A DNA stretch of 64,000 nucleotides from Pratylenchus scribneri (GCA_030063045.1 JAQSEB010000040.1:496001-560000); one strand, 5' to 3'; positions 23,932 through 36,422 are shown, counted from the stretch's first letter. The notes: a model not told the origin generated them from the letters alone. Translations and numbers: made by a program.

Positions 23932-24575
23932 GGCAAAGAAAAATGGAACAAATTGCGTGGATTAATCAAATAAATATGATTAATAATAACATTCTTATTA
24001 ATTCTTAATTTAAAATATAATCGATCCATTAATTATTTTTTTAAATTTAAAACATATTATTTTAAGGAAAAAATAAATATATTTTTTGACGTTAAAATAT
24101 GCAATTTTTCAATTTGGTACATATTTTACTTAAAAATATAGAATAAACTGCTTTTATTGAACTACAATTTTATTTTAAATTGAGGAGGCAAATTTTTCAA
24201 TGTTTAATCAATTACAAATATTTATAAAATTTTACATTTATAATAACGGTAATCGGTACTAATAGTAAGGTTAATTCGGGGCGAGAGTGGGCCTATAAGC
24301 TCTCGCTCCGGGTCTTCACCGGGAGCCTAAACCCCCTTTAGTAAATATATTTTATCTGCGGAAAAATGTGATAACAGAACGCCGTAAAATGTGTTGGGGA
24401 ACGTGGGCGGAAAAAGTGAACATTTGGTGGGGAATTTGGCTGGTTTAAAAAGACAGATTGGGGCAATATTGATTGATAGGGTAACGGGCGATTAGGCAAA
24501 AAGTTGGGTACAGTAAGATGAATAAGAAAAGCCCTTAGGCATATTATTGACACTGACATACATCATTTTTGTATT
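23932..24575. other. Convergent 3' spacer between alp-1 and an Srt gene
   Basis: An AATAAA-like signal follows the alp-1 stop near 23968. At 24281-24330 two hairpin-forming stretches lie side by side (GCGAGAG ... CTCTCGC, then CCGGGTCTTCACCGGG) in otherwise AT-rich sequence. Nothing else is recognised. Confidence 0.4.
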
Positions 24576-27500
24576 CTACTTATTATCAGCATTTCGAAGT
24601 ATGTTCCCATTGGGAATATTCTGCTGCTGGACCACCATGACAGTGACTCCATGTAAATGATGAATTTTATTGGGCAAAAACACTTTATAAAACATCATTC
24701 GGCAATCATGCCGAATTGTTTTGTTCAATGCCAAATAAATGACCGGGGGAAAACCGTGGACATGGAACCTTCAAAATAAAAATTAAATAATTATAAATTT
24801 AATAAAAATTTAATTAAAATTAATTAAAATTTAATAAAAATTAATTATAAAAATTAATTTTAAATTTAATTAAAATTTAATTAAAATTAATTAAAATTTA
24901 ATAAAAATTAATTAAAAAATTAATTTTAAATTTAATTAAAATTTAATTAAAATTTAATAAAAATTAATAATAAAAATTAATTATAAATTTAATTCAAATT
25001 TAATTAAAATTTATTTAAAAATGACCATGCAAATTGGGCTAAAGTAATCAACCATTGTGGAGGAAGAATATACATAGAAGCGATGGCCACATATATTGAG
25101 GCACCAATAACATTTATCGTAGAAATTAGAAAAACTTGTAAGAATGCCTTCAAAATTATATAAAAATTGAAAAAAAAAGTTTTGCTGACCATTTTTTGTG
25201 GTCTTGAAATAATGGCTTGGCCGCCCAATCCAAATGAACGTGTTTTTATGCACATTCCAATGATAAATAGGCCATAAAAAAGAGGGGACAAAAAGGCAAT
25301 GCTGGCATTATGGAAAATATAGAGTGGAACGAAAAATTGGCCATTTTTTAAATTAGGAGCATAGGGATTAAAGGACCAAGCGAAAATGATGCTGGAAAAT
25401 AAAGCCGGCGCCCAGAAAATGATGCGGCAAATTGCGTAAATTGTGCAAAATGAAAGCCAAATGTGAATACGAAATCCGGAGAAAAACAATTCGGCAATCT
25501 TCGGCGACAAAATGTCTAAACAACGGTTGAAAGCCAAAATCTGTAGAAGAATAAATATATTTATTTTAAGTGGAATTAAAGTGGCTGTGAAGCAAATTTG
25601 CACACCAAATCAATTTTTTATTTCTGTATAATCCGTACGGGGTCAATTCCTCATCAATAGGCAAAGGGCCGTGCAAATGTGGGCGATTTCAACTTATAAT
25701 AAATCAGAAACCGGTTTTAGACCCTACAAACCTTATACCATTTTGTAGATCTCATCGAGACGCATCAAATGGTATATAATTTGTAATGGTTTAGTTAAAA
25801 TTAGGGGTATTAAACCGTTCAAACAATTTTCCAGTCTTTTGTTTTAAACTCTTTAATTTTAGGCCAAACCATGACAAATTATATACCATTCGATGCGACT
25901 TGATGAGATCTACAAAATGTTATGAGGTTTGTAGGGTATAAAACCGGATTCTGATTTATTATAAGTCGAAAACGCTCACATTTGCACTATTCAGGGAACG
26001 ACATAGCATCGTATAACTGTGATAGGGATAGTGTATTAAAAAAAATTATAGAATTTAATGACTAAAAATTCCTCGAAAAAACAAGAATTTTAATATCTAA
26101 ACAATAAACTATAAAAATCGAAATTATTTATAAGGCCGGGCATAGGGCAGAGAGGAATTATTAATATACGGAGAAATTGACTAGTCCCAATTTTTGCAAA
26201 TTCCTCGTTTGTGTAGTAAAATATTGTCAAAAAATTTACCACATCGGCAACACTTTCGGCATTCCAGAATGCTAAAAAAATATTTGATTTAATAAAAATT
26301 TCATTCATAAATTTATGTTCTTCCATATTTTGAATATTGAGTGGATTTTGGTTAAGAAGCGAAATTATTTGACTTAAAGTCAACCAATGTCATAATTATT
26401 TTTGTATTTTTAAGATTTTACATAAATGAGACAATTTGATATCGGCATACCTGGGTCTTTGTTTTATTTAAAAATCGGACCGATACGATATATTGACCGA
26501 TATTTTTGATATATCGAGTGATATTTTTCGATATATCGGGTTGAAAAAAAATATCGAACGAACAGATTTCGGTCCAAATTATTTTTCCTGGCGGGTTATT
26601 TTTGGCCCAAATTTTTGAATTTTTTGATTAAGTTTTTGTTTCGCGGTCAATTTTTGGTTGAAATTTTTTAGTTTTGGGTTGGAAAAATTGAAAGAAATTT
26701 TTTAAATGGCAAGAGATAATTATGATTATTGTAGATCATCGAAACTTTTTTGGGAATTTTCGATATTTATCGATAAATCCGGTCGATATCTTATCGATAA
26801 TCCTCGCCGATCCCTACTTTTATTCACACCTCTATAAGGAAGTAAACAATTCATTAAATATGCCATTAGAAACCATAAATATCCTCTTAAAAATGTCATT
26901 TACAAATTTTTGAAAACTAAAAAATTTGTATTATATACAATTTTTTCTCGAAAATTAGGATTATCATTCAAAGCATTTAATACTTTTAGAATGTTATATT
27001 GCTTTTAAAATAATAATAATAATTTGATTGCCTTGTTTTATTATGGGCGAAAGGGTATGCGACGTTTATGGCGGGCCGGTTTGTGGTGAACTCATTTTTG
27101 CTTTATAACTCATCTTAATCTGAACTGTTTTGAATGTTTTTATATGAGTTTGATAGAGCAATACATTATCTATCGATGATATAAAAATCATATTATATTA
27201 TTCGATATAGAGAAAGTTATGAGCTATTAAAAGTGGGCAAAATGGTGTCAATTTTGAAGGTTTTTGATTTTTAATGTAAAACTATGTTTTATAATTTGTT
27301 ATGGGCTGATAGAGAATTTTTTGCTCTATTCAATGATAAAAAAAAAACATTTTAAAATATTCATTTAGGCGCTGAGCTATTAGCTTTTGCCACAAAATGG
27401 CCGCGCCACAAAATGTCCCATTCTGTGGGCGAAAAACTTATTAAAGATCACCTACCGGTCACGCAAAAGCCAAGGAAAAGATTTAAAATTGGACTACTGC

Positions 27501-27798
27501 AGAAAACATTGCCATTTAGGCTAAACCAAGCATGAACATAGCCCAAAATCCAGAGAATGGCCAAGTCAAAAATGCCAATGTAGAAAAGTAATTTGTAGCA
27601 GACATTTTCGTCCAAATGTTTCCAAATTGAAATAATGCATGGAATATAGAGGAAATAATAAATTGTGCAAAGTACAATCAGAATCCATGCTTCTGGCACA
27701 AATTGATGCCTTTGCTCGAATGAAATGGAATCGACATCAATTCCAGTGCAATTATAAATGCGAGACCATTCCGAGTGACGAAATATGAACATTTCCAT
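24576..27798 (-). CDS. Srt-family 7TM chemoreceptor, paralogue A
   Basis: Five exons (27798-27456, 26271-26240, 25540-25190, 25147-25026, 24768-24576) join in frame into 346 residues. Srt signatures are clear: an N-terminal YNC, then Y-x-x-LYIPC in helix 1, CYKLLFYIGI(F)D in helix 2, a cysteine before helix 3 (VFCSSP), a tiny 32-base exon giving FWNAES, then ILAFNRCLDI after helix 3, GFRIHIW before helix 4, and FPPVIYLALNKTIR near the end of helix 7. The protein is expected in chemosensory cilia, coupling an unknown ligand to a G protein. The plan of exons is the same as in paralogue B at 29223-30898 (first three exons equal in length: 343, 32, 351). Intron 1 is long (1.2 kb) and intron 2 holds a MITE; intron 4 is AT-repeat. 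Confidence 0.9.
24777..25015. repeat. AAATTTAATTAAAATTTAAT low-complexity repeat (Srt A intron 4)
   Basis: Tandem short AT words fill the intron between exons 4 and 5. The matching intron of paralogue B (about 29440-29705) is filled with the same kind of sequence, so the repeat predates or was copied with the duplication. Confidence 0.75.
25641..26002. mobile_element. Palindromic MITE (GTAGATCTCATCGAGAC family), copy in Srt A intron 2
   Basis: Starts GGTCAATTCC and ends with an inverted partner (GCACTATTCAGGGAACGAC). Inner arms have TTGTAGATCTCATCGAGACG and its inverted form GATGAGATCTACAAAATG, sharing most of their sequence with the copy at 22641-22980. Confidence 0.8.
26436..26822. repeat. 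ATCGAT-rich degraded element (Srt A intron 1)
   Basis: Clusters of GATATATCG, CGATATTTATCGATAA and GATATCTTATCGATAAT surround a T-rich middle, with GGATCGGCGAGGATTATCG in inverted orientation at the right end. This looks like an old non-autonomous transposon, but I cannot fix its ends. Confidence 0.35.
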
Positions 27799-28390
27799 TT
27801 TATTTTTTGTGGGACAAAATTAAAATCAACTTAAAAATGTGAAAATTTCGTATTACGACTTTTAACCCTTTGGTTTTAAAGAATCCCATTCCCCAAATAA
27901 AAGTTGAAGAAGCAAAATTTATTTAGCAATTAAAAAGCAGCATTTAAATAAAATTAACAGGAAATGAGGAAGGGACAACCCCTTCGGTCTCATCAGCCGA
28001 AGACCGAGCCCATCGGGGTAGTAAAAAGCTGGGACTAAAACTAGGAGGAAACAGTAATGACATCCACATCCAAGTCTGGCCGGTAATGGCCGTTCTCGAC
28101 TTGGGAGACGGGGCCAAAATATTAAAAAATAAGGAATTGAAAAGGGGATTCGGCCAACGAAAATGGCCCGGGACAATCCAAATTGGAATGGGGAAAATCA
28201 AGGGTTGATCCATAACAACGACATTTGCGGAACATTTTTGCCGATGATAATAAAGTTGCGATGGCATTATTTATAGCGTTTAATTAGGCATAGCTTCATT
28301 GGCCAATGCTGAATATTCACCAAATTATGGCCAAAAACGGCCGGAAACAAAAATGTTGTTAAATTAACGATTTTTTGCCGTTAACTCTGA
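27799..28390. other. Spacer between the two Srt genes with an unassigned 106-codon frame
   Basis: A minus-strand frame 28267-27944 encodes a Pro/Phe/Ser-rich, partly hydrophobic 106-residue product with a TAG-type splice signal inside. The region is more GC-rich than its neighbours. No domain is visible and no start context helps, so I leave it as a weak candidate only. Confidence 0.3.
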
Positions 28391-28634
28391 ATGCCGTAAA
28401 ACTTCTAATAGAAGCCCCGGGGCTTATAAATTTCAGAGACCCTCCGAGGCTGGAAATTTTCGGAATTTTTGTGAAACAAAAAATGCTTATTTCGGCTTAA
28501 AATCGGCTTTTTCAACTTAATTTCACCTAAAATTGGTTATTTGCGAAAAAAAAAATTTTAAATGGAAAGGGGGGCTTCTATTAGAGCGGGGGCTTCTACT
28601 AGAGCGGGGGCTTCTATTAGAAGTTTTACGGTAT
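28391..28634. mobile_element. Palindromic MITE (TTCTAATAGAAGCCC family), copy 2
   Basis: Left end TGCCGTAAAACTTCTAATAG followed by AAGCCCCGGGGCTTATAAAT; right end CTTCTATTAGAAGTTTTACG followed by GTA, inverted. The right arm contains three tandem GGGGGCTTCTA(T/C)TAGAGC units. Confidence 0.75.
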
Positions 28635-29222
28635 TTAATATTGGCCAATACTTTTAATATCAATTTGTAGCTAATTTTATGCCTGAAACAGCAGCTTTAC
28701 GATCATAGGCACTAGAATGTTTTGTCCGCAAATGTCTTGTCCGTGTCGGCTAACCGAAAATTTATTTAATTAGAATAAATAATTTTTAAATTTGAATAAC
28801 AATTCTTTAACGATTTCGTTGACATGGTTCGCGCAAATTTAATAAATTGCCAGACAAATAATGCTAAAACACTCTTACTCACTCACTCAGAGTGGCACCA
28901 TTCACATTCACATTCACAACCCATAATTTAATCATATGGGAATTTACATTTCCATGGTAAATTATTTTAGAATGACAAATATTAATTATATTGTTTCAAT
29001 ATTTATTTAAAAGTACTTTTACATTAGTAAATTGATTGGTGGGTAACTCGACATTTGCGCCTCGAACATTTTTGTCCAAGATTTTTGCGCCGATTATCAC
29101 AAGTCCCTTTTTCTACAGTTGTAAATTAATATGAAATCTTATAATAAAAAAATTTTAAATTGGGATTGCAAACTTTTCAATATTTAAAAAAATTATAAAA
29201 TTTCTTTGTCATTTTCATATTT
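28635..29222. other. 3' spacer downstream of Srt B
   Basis: AT-rich DNA with a short ACTCACTCACTC and CATTCACATTCACA run near 28880-28920. No gene recognised. A similar stretch (catatgggaatttccatg) recurs near 31858, probably part of a duplicated segment. Confidence 0.4.
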
Positions 29223-30898
29223 TTATTTAGCAGCATTTCGGAGTGTGTCCCCATTAGGAATATTCTGCTGGACAACCATGACGGTCACTCCATGTAAATG
29301 TTGAATTTTATTGGGCAAAAACAATTTATAAAACATCATTCGGCAATCATGTCGAATTGTTTTGTTCAATGCCAAATAAATGACTGGAGGGAAACCGTGG
29401 ACATGGAACCTTGGGATTGGGATCAAATTTAAAAATTAAATTAAAATTTAATAAAAATTAATTTCTTAATTTAATTAAATTTTAATTAAAAATTAATAAT
29501 AAAATTAATTATAAATTTAATTAAAATTAATTATAATTTTTTATAAAAATTTTAAATTAATTATAAATTTAATTAAAATTTAATTAAAATTTGTTTAAAA
29601 TTAATTATAAATTTTAATAAAAATTTATTGAAATTATTTTTTAAATTTAAATTAAAATTTTATCAAATTATAAAATTAAAAAATTAAAATAAATTATAAA
29701 AAATGTTACCATGAAAATTGGGCCATTGTTATCACCCATTGAGATGGAATAATATAATCGATGACTATATAGATGGAACAAGCGATGACATTCATTGCAG
29801 AAATTAGAAAAACTTGTAAAAATGCCTTTAAAATTAATTAATTAAAAATTAATAAAATATTAAAATTGGGCTCTGACCATTTTTTGAGGACTCGGAATGG
29901 CTTGGCCCAAACCGAATGAACGCGTTTTGATGCACATTACAATGGCAAATACGCCATAAAAAAGTGGGGACAAAATGACCACAGCGCCATTATGGAAAGC
30001 ATGAATTGCCATTTTGAATTCACCAACGGTATCGTTCCGATATCCAAGGAATGGGTCATAGGGCCAAGTGAAAATGAGACTGGAATTGAGGGCTGGCTTC
30101 AGAAAAATGACCCAGCAAATGGCATAAATTGTGCAAATTGCGAGCCAAATATGGATTCGAAACCCCGAGAAAAGCATTTCTGAAATTTTCGGTGCCAAAA
30201 TATCCAAACAACGGTTGAAAGCCAATACCTGGATAAGAGATGAAAATAGGGTTGTGGGTCATTTTTTGGTTAATAAAAGTTAAAAATTTTAAATGAAATA
30301 ATCATTTCAAGATAGAGAGGTTACAATAGAAAGCCTAAAATTTCCTCTATAAATTTGGTTTTTTTATTTTATAAAATTTAGTTTTAAAATAATTAATTTT
30401 TGTGTTTAAAAAGTCGAATTTTCAGAAGAAAAGTTAATTCTTTTTTTAATTAAATATGCTATATCTCCCAAATTTACCAGGTCGCCATTGCTTTCGGCCA
30501 GCCAAAAACCTTAAGTAAAAAATGCTTTTAAAAGTGAAAATCCCATTTCTATTACATGTTACACTGGTACCAATCCAAAAATTCAAAATTGGACTACTGC
30601 AAAAAACATTGCCATTCAGGCTAAACCAAGCATGAACATAGCCCAAAATCCAGAGAATAGCCAAATCAAAAATGCCAATGTAGAAAAGTAATTTGTAGCA
30701 GACATTTTCGTCCAAATGTTTCCAAATTGAAATAATGCATGGAATATAGAGTAAATAATAAATTGTGCAAAGTACAATCAGAATCCATGCTTCGGGCACA
30801 AATTGATGCCTTTGCTCGAATGAAATGGAATCGACATCAATTCCAGTGCAATTATAAATGCGAGACCATTCCGTGTGACGAAATATGAACATTTCCAT
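29223..30898 (-). CDS. Srt-family 7TM chemoreceptor, paralogue B
   Basis: Five exons (30898-30556, 30509-30478, 30228-29878, 29825-29710, 29409-29223) join in frame into 342 residues. The same Srt landmarks as paralogue A are present: YNC, LLYIPC, CYKLLFYIGI, VFCSSP, FWLAES in the 32-base exon, VLAFNRCLDI, GFRIHIW and FPPVIYLALNKTIR. Exon 1 differs from that of A at only about 2 of 105 compared residues and about 2 percent of bases, but exon 3 differs at roughly a third of residues, mostly in loops. The same strand and tail-to-head order show a tandem duplication. A minisatellite (30943-31700) lies directly upstream of the ATG, so its promoter region differs completely from that of A. Confidence 0.9.
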
Positions 30899-30942
30899 TT
30901 TTCTGGAATAAAATTTCGTTTGAATGGATATTTTTCAATAGA

Positions 30943-31700
30943 TTTGTAATTGTAATTCTGATTTGTAGTTGTAATTGTAATTCTGATTTTTAATTGTAAT
31001 TGTAATTCTGATTTGTAATTGTAATTATAATTCTGATTTGTAATTGTAATTGTAAATTCTGATTTGTAATTGTAATTCTGATTTGTAATTGTAATTGTAA
31101 TTCTGATTTGTAATTGTAATTGTAATTCTGATTTGTAATTGTAATTATAATTCTGATTTGTAATTGTAATTGTAAATTCGGATTTGTAATTATAATTCTG
31201 ATTTGTAATTGTAATTCTGATTTGTAATTGTAATTATAATTCTGATTTGTAATTGTAATTCTGATTTGTAATTGTAATTATAATTCTGATTTGTAATTGT
31301 AATTGTAAGTAAATTCTGATTTGTAATTGTAATTATAATTCTGATTTGTAATTGTAATTGTAAATTCTGATTTGTAATTGTAATTCTGATTTGTAATTGT
31401 AATTGTAAATTCTGATTTGTAATTGTAATTCTGATTTGTAATTGTAATTCTGATTTGTAATTGTAATTATAATTCTGATTTGTAATTGTAATTGTAAATT
31501 CTGATTTGTAATTGTAATTCTGATTTGTAATTGTAATTGTAAATTCTGATTTGTAATTGTAATTGTAATTCTGATTTGTAATTGTAATTCTGATTTGTAA
31601 TTGTAATTGTAATTCTGATTTGTAATTGTAATTCTGATTTGTAATTGTAATTGTAAATTCTGATTTGTAATTGTAATTGTAATTCTGATTTGTAATTATT
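30943..31700. repeat. Minisatellite, TTGTAATTGTAATTCTGATT units
   Basis: About 30 units of 19-26 bases made of TTGTAA steps closed by TTCTGATT, with occasional TTATAA or GTAAATTC variants. It begins 45 bases upstream of the Srt B start codon and fills most of its 5' flank. Confidence 0.92.
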
Positions 31701-32506
31701 GTTTTTATAACAACTCTTTGATGAATGATTATTATCGACGTGGGGCCTCGCGCAAATTTAATAAATGCCAGACATAAAAAAATAATGAAAATAAAGCCAA
31801 AACACTCCCTAGGTGCACTCTTGTTACTTTGCCATCATTCATAACCCATAATTTAATCATATGGGAATTTCCATGTTCTCAATTATTTTTGACAGACAAA
31901 AGCACAAGGTTAATTATATTTGTCCCCATAATTTTTTATTTAAACTTATTTACATTATTAAATTGATTTCTCAAAGACCTATGATATGTATTGAGATTTG
32001 GATAAAAGGATAGATGCTCTTCCTTGGGGTAATCCGGGAATAAGTGCTATTCTTTTTTCATCGATTAAATATAGGCGGTGCTTGCCATTGCCATCTTTGA
32101 GTTTATGGTTTGGCCATTAATGGACTTGGGCCATAGTAAATGATGGGGTATTACTTTCGACCATAGGGAATTAATGTTGGGAAAAAGGCAAAATTTAGCC
32201 ATTAATTAACTTAACTCTATTATTAGACAGTGTGTTGGACAAAACTCCCAAATAAATTTAAATTTACAATAAACATTTCAACCAAAAACATTTATCCAAA
32301 TTTAGATATGATTAAAACATATTAAAAAAACAGAATAATTGGTGGTTTTTGTTTTCTCTCGTACATTAATTCGAAAATAGTAAGAGATCAAATTCATAAA
32401 ATATAGGGAGTGTAGGTTTTTTAAATATGAAAACATGTTTTGTTTGTATCCTTCATAAGAAATTCCTTTAAAAATTCATCATTCTTTCATTTCCACGTAA
32501 ATAATA
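31701..32506. other. Intergenic DNA before the periphilin-like 3' end
   Basis: AT-rich spacer with no supported exon. It includes a stretch (about 31850-31940) resembling 28920-28990, likely part of the duplicated Srt block. Confidence 0.4.
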
Positions 32507-35500
32507 TCAATAGATGAAGCTGAGTTGGTCCAAAAATTCGTCCAGCTGTTTCAGTGTTTCGCCCTCCAAATCCTTCATTGTATCCAGCAATGCCAATTTG
32601 AGTCGGTCTAATAAAAAATTGAGTTTAATTAGGCAAAGGATAGTATTTAATTTGCCGAAAAATATATTGAAAATACAGAAAAATATTATAATGGTTTAGT
32701 GGTTTGTCCTAAACCATATACCCAATTGGATAGAGCTGTGGTCAAGACGCATTGAATGGTATATAATTTGTCATGGTTTGGTCAACAATTAAAGGGTATT
32801 AAACGGTTTAAACCAATTTTGGTTAGTTGGTTCAAAACTAAATTGAATTGGTTAAACTCGAGCCAAAACATAATTAAATGATGCTTTTCGCCGAGATCTA
32901 TCGAATGTGTATATGGTTTTAGGGGTCTAGGATAAATTTCTAAAAATCAAACACTACAAATTGGTATAATATTTTCAGTAATTTTTTAAGGCATTTTAAA
33001 TATTTTCCATTAGGCAAAAACCCCCCAAATTCCCCACCTTCTAATGTTCGATCCTTTTCAATCAATTTTCGCGTGACCAGCCCAAATGTCTCGCAATCGT
33101 GGCGATAGTTCTAAAAATTGTGGAGATTTTGAACAATTTTCCCCAATTTATTGCTGACCAATTCCAATTGCCGCTTCTTCTTGGCCACACGTTCGCGCAT
33201 TTCCGGCGACAATTTGGCCGCTTTCTCCTCGCGGATATCATCCGTCATTCGTCGGCGAGAGAGGGCACTGAGGCGAAGTCCACCCAAATTCTCTTCTTCT
33301 GCATCCGGTTGTGGTTTATAATAACGAACATACTGCAGAATTTGTCGCTGAAAATGTGTTTTCAAAATTTTTAAGAAATACACTAAATTCGATTAATTTA
33401 TTTTTGAAATCATATTGAATTTTACCTAAACTTTTTGTATCAAAAAATTAATATTTTCATAGGGCATAGACTTGGCAAAATTGTGCAAATTTTTAAACCA
33501 TATTCTGTGTAAAAATTGGTCCTAATCTAAGCCAAATCCTAAGTCTCAACATTTTAGTATGATCAAATATTATTTTTATGGTCTTAAAAGATTTAAATTT
33601 TGTGTAAATTCAATGACTTTATTGGTAAATTCGGTAGTGATTTTATGGTAATATTAATATTTTATTCTCTAAAACTATAAAAATTTAATTAAAAATTAGG
33701 GTAAATTTAATTAATTATGGGTAAATTAATTGTTAAATTTGTTACGAAAATTTACGGGTAAATTTGATGGTGATTTTAGGGTTTTTTTTAATTTAATTAA
33801 AATTTTTATCCCACCTGAATATCCTTGAAAACACTTCCAGCCAATGGGCCACTCTCTCGGAGGGGCGAGGATGAAGTCAGTGAGGCCGAATTGCGAATGG
33901 TGGCAGAAGCAGCAGAGGATTGTACGGGTGGCGATGCATCGAGACGAGGGCGTTTGGCCATCATATCTTCTACAAAAATAGAAGGATGAATGTGGAATTT
34001 TTGGGATGGATAAATATTGGATAGTTTTGGAGTATTTAAGTGTATTTTATCTACCGGTTCTAGCTTTTTAAAACTCCAAAATCACACTGCTGTTTTCATA
34101 AAATTAGTCATCTTTAATTTTAAGTTCAAAAATAATATTTTTCTATCATTTTTCAATCAAATATTGGAAATAAAATTAAAATTTCATTAATATTAATATT
34201 TTTCAAATTTGGACCCAAATAACACGTAATCGCCGATTTCGGTCGTTATACTTACCCGGTTTCCCGCTGCCATTAATCGATGAGTACTTTGTTGTAACAT
34301 TGGATGGGTTCTAAAGGAAAAAAATTATTAATTTTATGAATTTAAAAAAAATGTAATTTTGTCACTAAATTATTACAAAAAAATGAAACTATTTTTGAAA
34401 TATGCCATAAAATCCAAAAATCAAGAAGCCCTTTTCTCGTATTTTTGAATTTTGTTTCCAAATTTTCCTCCAAAAACCACAAAACTTACATCCAAATAGT
34501 CGGTGAACAAAGTTTGCCGGAATTTGGTTGTGTTATTTTGGCCGCCTCCTCCTCCAATTCCATATCCGCTGCTACTGTCCGCCGGTTGTTTACTCCCTAC
34601 GATTTTATTATTTTTGTTTCCCAAACATTTTACTCGCTAAGATTTTATTGTTTTTGTTTCCCAAACATTTTACTCCCTACGATTTTATTGTTTTTGTTTC
34701 CCAAACATTTTACTCGCTAAGATTTTATTATTTTTGTTTCCCAAACATTTTACTCGCTAAGATTTTATTGTTTTTGTTTCCCAAACATTTTACTCCCTAC
34801 GATTTTATTATTTTTGTTTCCCAAACATTTTACTCGCTAAGATTTTATTATTTTTGTTTCCCAAACATTTTACTCGCTACGATTTTATTGTTTTTGTTTC
34901 CCAAACATTTTACTCCCTACGATTTTATTGTTTTTGTTTCCCAAACATTTTACTCGCTAAGATTTTATTGTTTTTGTTTCCCAAACATTTTACTCGCTAA
35001 GATTTTATTGTTTTTGTTTCCCAAACATTTTGTGTTTTTGTTTCCCAAACATTTTACTCGCTAAGATTTTATTGTTTTTGTTTCCCAAACATTTTACTCC
35101 CTACGATTTTATTGTTTTTGTTTCCCAAACATTTTACTCGCTAAGATTTTATTGTTTTTGTTTCCCAAACATTTTACTCGCTAAGATTTTATTGTTTTTG
35201 TTTCCCAAACATTTTGTGTTTTTGTTTCCCAAACATTTTACTCTCTAAGATTTTATTGTTTTTGTTTCCCAAACATTTTGTGTTTTTGTTTCTCAAACAT
35301 TTTACTCGCTAAGATTTTATTGTTTTTGTTTCCCAAACATTTTGTGTTTTTGTTTCCCAAACATTTTACTCCCTAAGATTTTATATTTTTTGTTTCCCAA
35401 ACATTTTGTTTGTTTTTCCCCAAACATTTTACTCCCAAACATTTTATTATATTTTTGTTCCCCAAATATTTTGTTATTTTTATTCTTCAAAACATTTGGT

Positions 35501-35946
35501 TGTGTTTTTGTTCCCCAAACATTTTGTTGTGTTTTTTTTATTCCCCAAACATTTTGTTGTGTTTTTTTTCCAAAAATTGACATTTTCTGTTTTGATCTAA
35601 CTAAACCTAAATGAGTTTAACCAATTAAACTGGTTCAATTTTTGGCTTCTATAGATAACTCTCTCTAATTTCCCCCACCTTTTGGCATTTGAATGGTCAT
35701 CTCAATTAGTTCCTTGTTTGTTACATTAAAAACAATTTGTGCGGCCTCCTCACTGACGTCATTTTGTTTGGTAAATTCAGAATTTTGGCAGTTTGTTTTT
35801 TTTAAAATTGATTCATGTGTTGCCAATTTAGCGAATGCCCTCTCAGAATGTGCCCAAATTTTTTGCGCGCTTAATTTATTAGTGTCCGATTGAAAGTTTT
35901 GCAATTTGAAATGAACATCGATTTCCTCCTTTTTATTTTCTTTCAT
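32507..35946 (-). CDS. Periphilin-1/Lge1-domain-like nuclear protein
   Basis: Seven exons (35946-35679, 34596-34490, 34310-34256, 33969-33815, 33347-33159, 33110-33038, 32607-32507) join in frame into 315 residues. The N-terminal 90 residues contain KLSAQKIWAHSERAFAKLA, which I do not recognise. The middle is Ser/Gly-rich and disordered, with a possible nuclear signal (AKRPRLD). The C-terminal 100 residues are helical and charged and include DCETFGLV-x4-LIEKD-x-x-LE followed by a terminal helix. That pattern recalls the conserved C-terminal domain of vertebrate periphilin-1, a HUSH silencing subunit related to yeast Lge1, which dimerises through this helical region. The match is from memory of the motif, so identity is probable rather than proven. 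The start follows an ATCAG acceptor (35955-35956) and lies 476 bases after the znfx-1 stop, consistent with a downstream operon gene. Confidence 0.65.
32693..32948. mobile_element. Palindromic MITE (GTAGATCTCATCGAGACGC family), internal copy
   Basis: TAAACCATATACCCAATTGG, AAGACGCATTGAATGGTATA and the inverted CGCCGAGATCTATCGAATG with ATATGGTTTTAGG. It lies in the last intron of the periphilin-like gene and is diverged from the full copies. Confidence 0.6.
34598..35575. repeat. 40-bp minisatellite in intron 1 of the periphilin-like gene
   Basis: About 20 units of CCCAAACATTTTACTCGCTA plus AGATTTTATTGTTTTTGTTT, with TACTCCCTACG and shortened CATTTTGTGTTTTTG variants, degrading toward 35575. 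On the gene strand each full unit contains ATCTTAG|CGAGTAAA. The real exon 2 acceptor (TCGTAG|GGAGTAAA at 34596) is itself a unit of the array. Confidence 0.92.
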
Positions 35947-36422
35947 CTTTTCCTCTGATTTTATATGAGAAAAGTGATTAAAAAATAATTAATTTAATTT
36001 AATTCGAAAAATTTAAAGATGAAAAAAAATTTGAGATAGGGTTATAATTAGACAGTGGGTTTCTAATAGTGATGGGATTAAAATATTTTTCTAAATTTTA
36101 TATTTAATTTAAAGAAATTAATGAAAACTTAATTAAAAAATAAACGTTTTTTATCGCAAGATTTCATGGAAAATATAAAGACATAGAGGATTTTTAAATT
36201 AACCATTTTTGGTAGAATGATGCAGGAATTTAAAATAATTTTTATCGTATAAAATTGCTGGAAAAATTGTATTCAATCAATGCTACAAAAATGCATACAT
36301 ATTTCAGTTTGAGTAAATTGTATAAAAGTGTAAAATGTGGAATATTTAGAAAGATCGTTGTGTTTTTAATTTAAAAAATAAATTCCCATCCATTCAAATT
36401 CATCATTTTTCCAATAATTCAT

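Noticed and set aside
27944..28267. 106-codon minus-strand frame between the Srt genes
   Set aside because: Pro/Phe/Ser-rich with no domain, start context or splice partner; kept only as a note.
34528..35248. Open frames with repeated LRFYCFCFPNI
   Set aside because: Artefact of the 40-bp minisatellite; the period keeps all three frames open.
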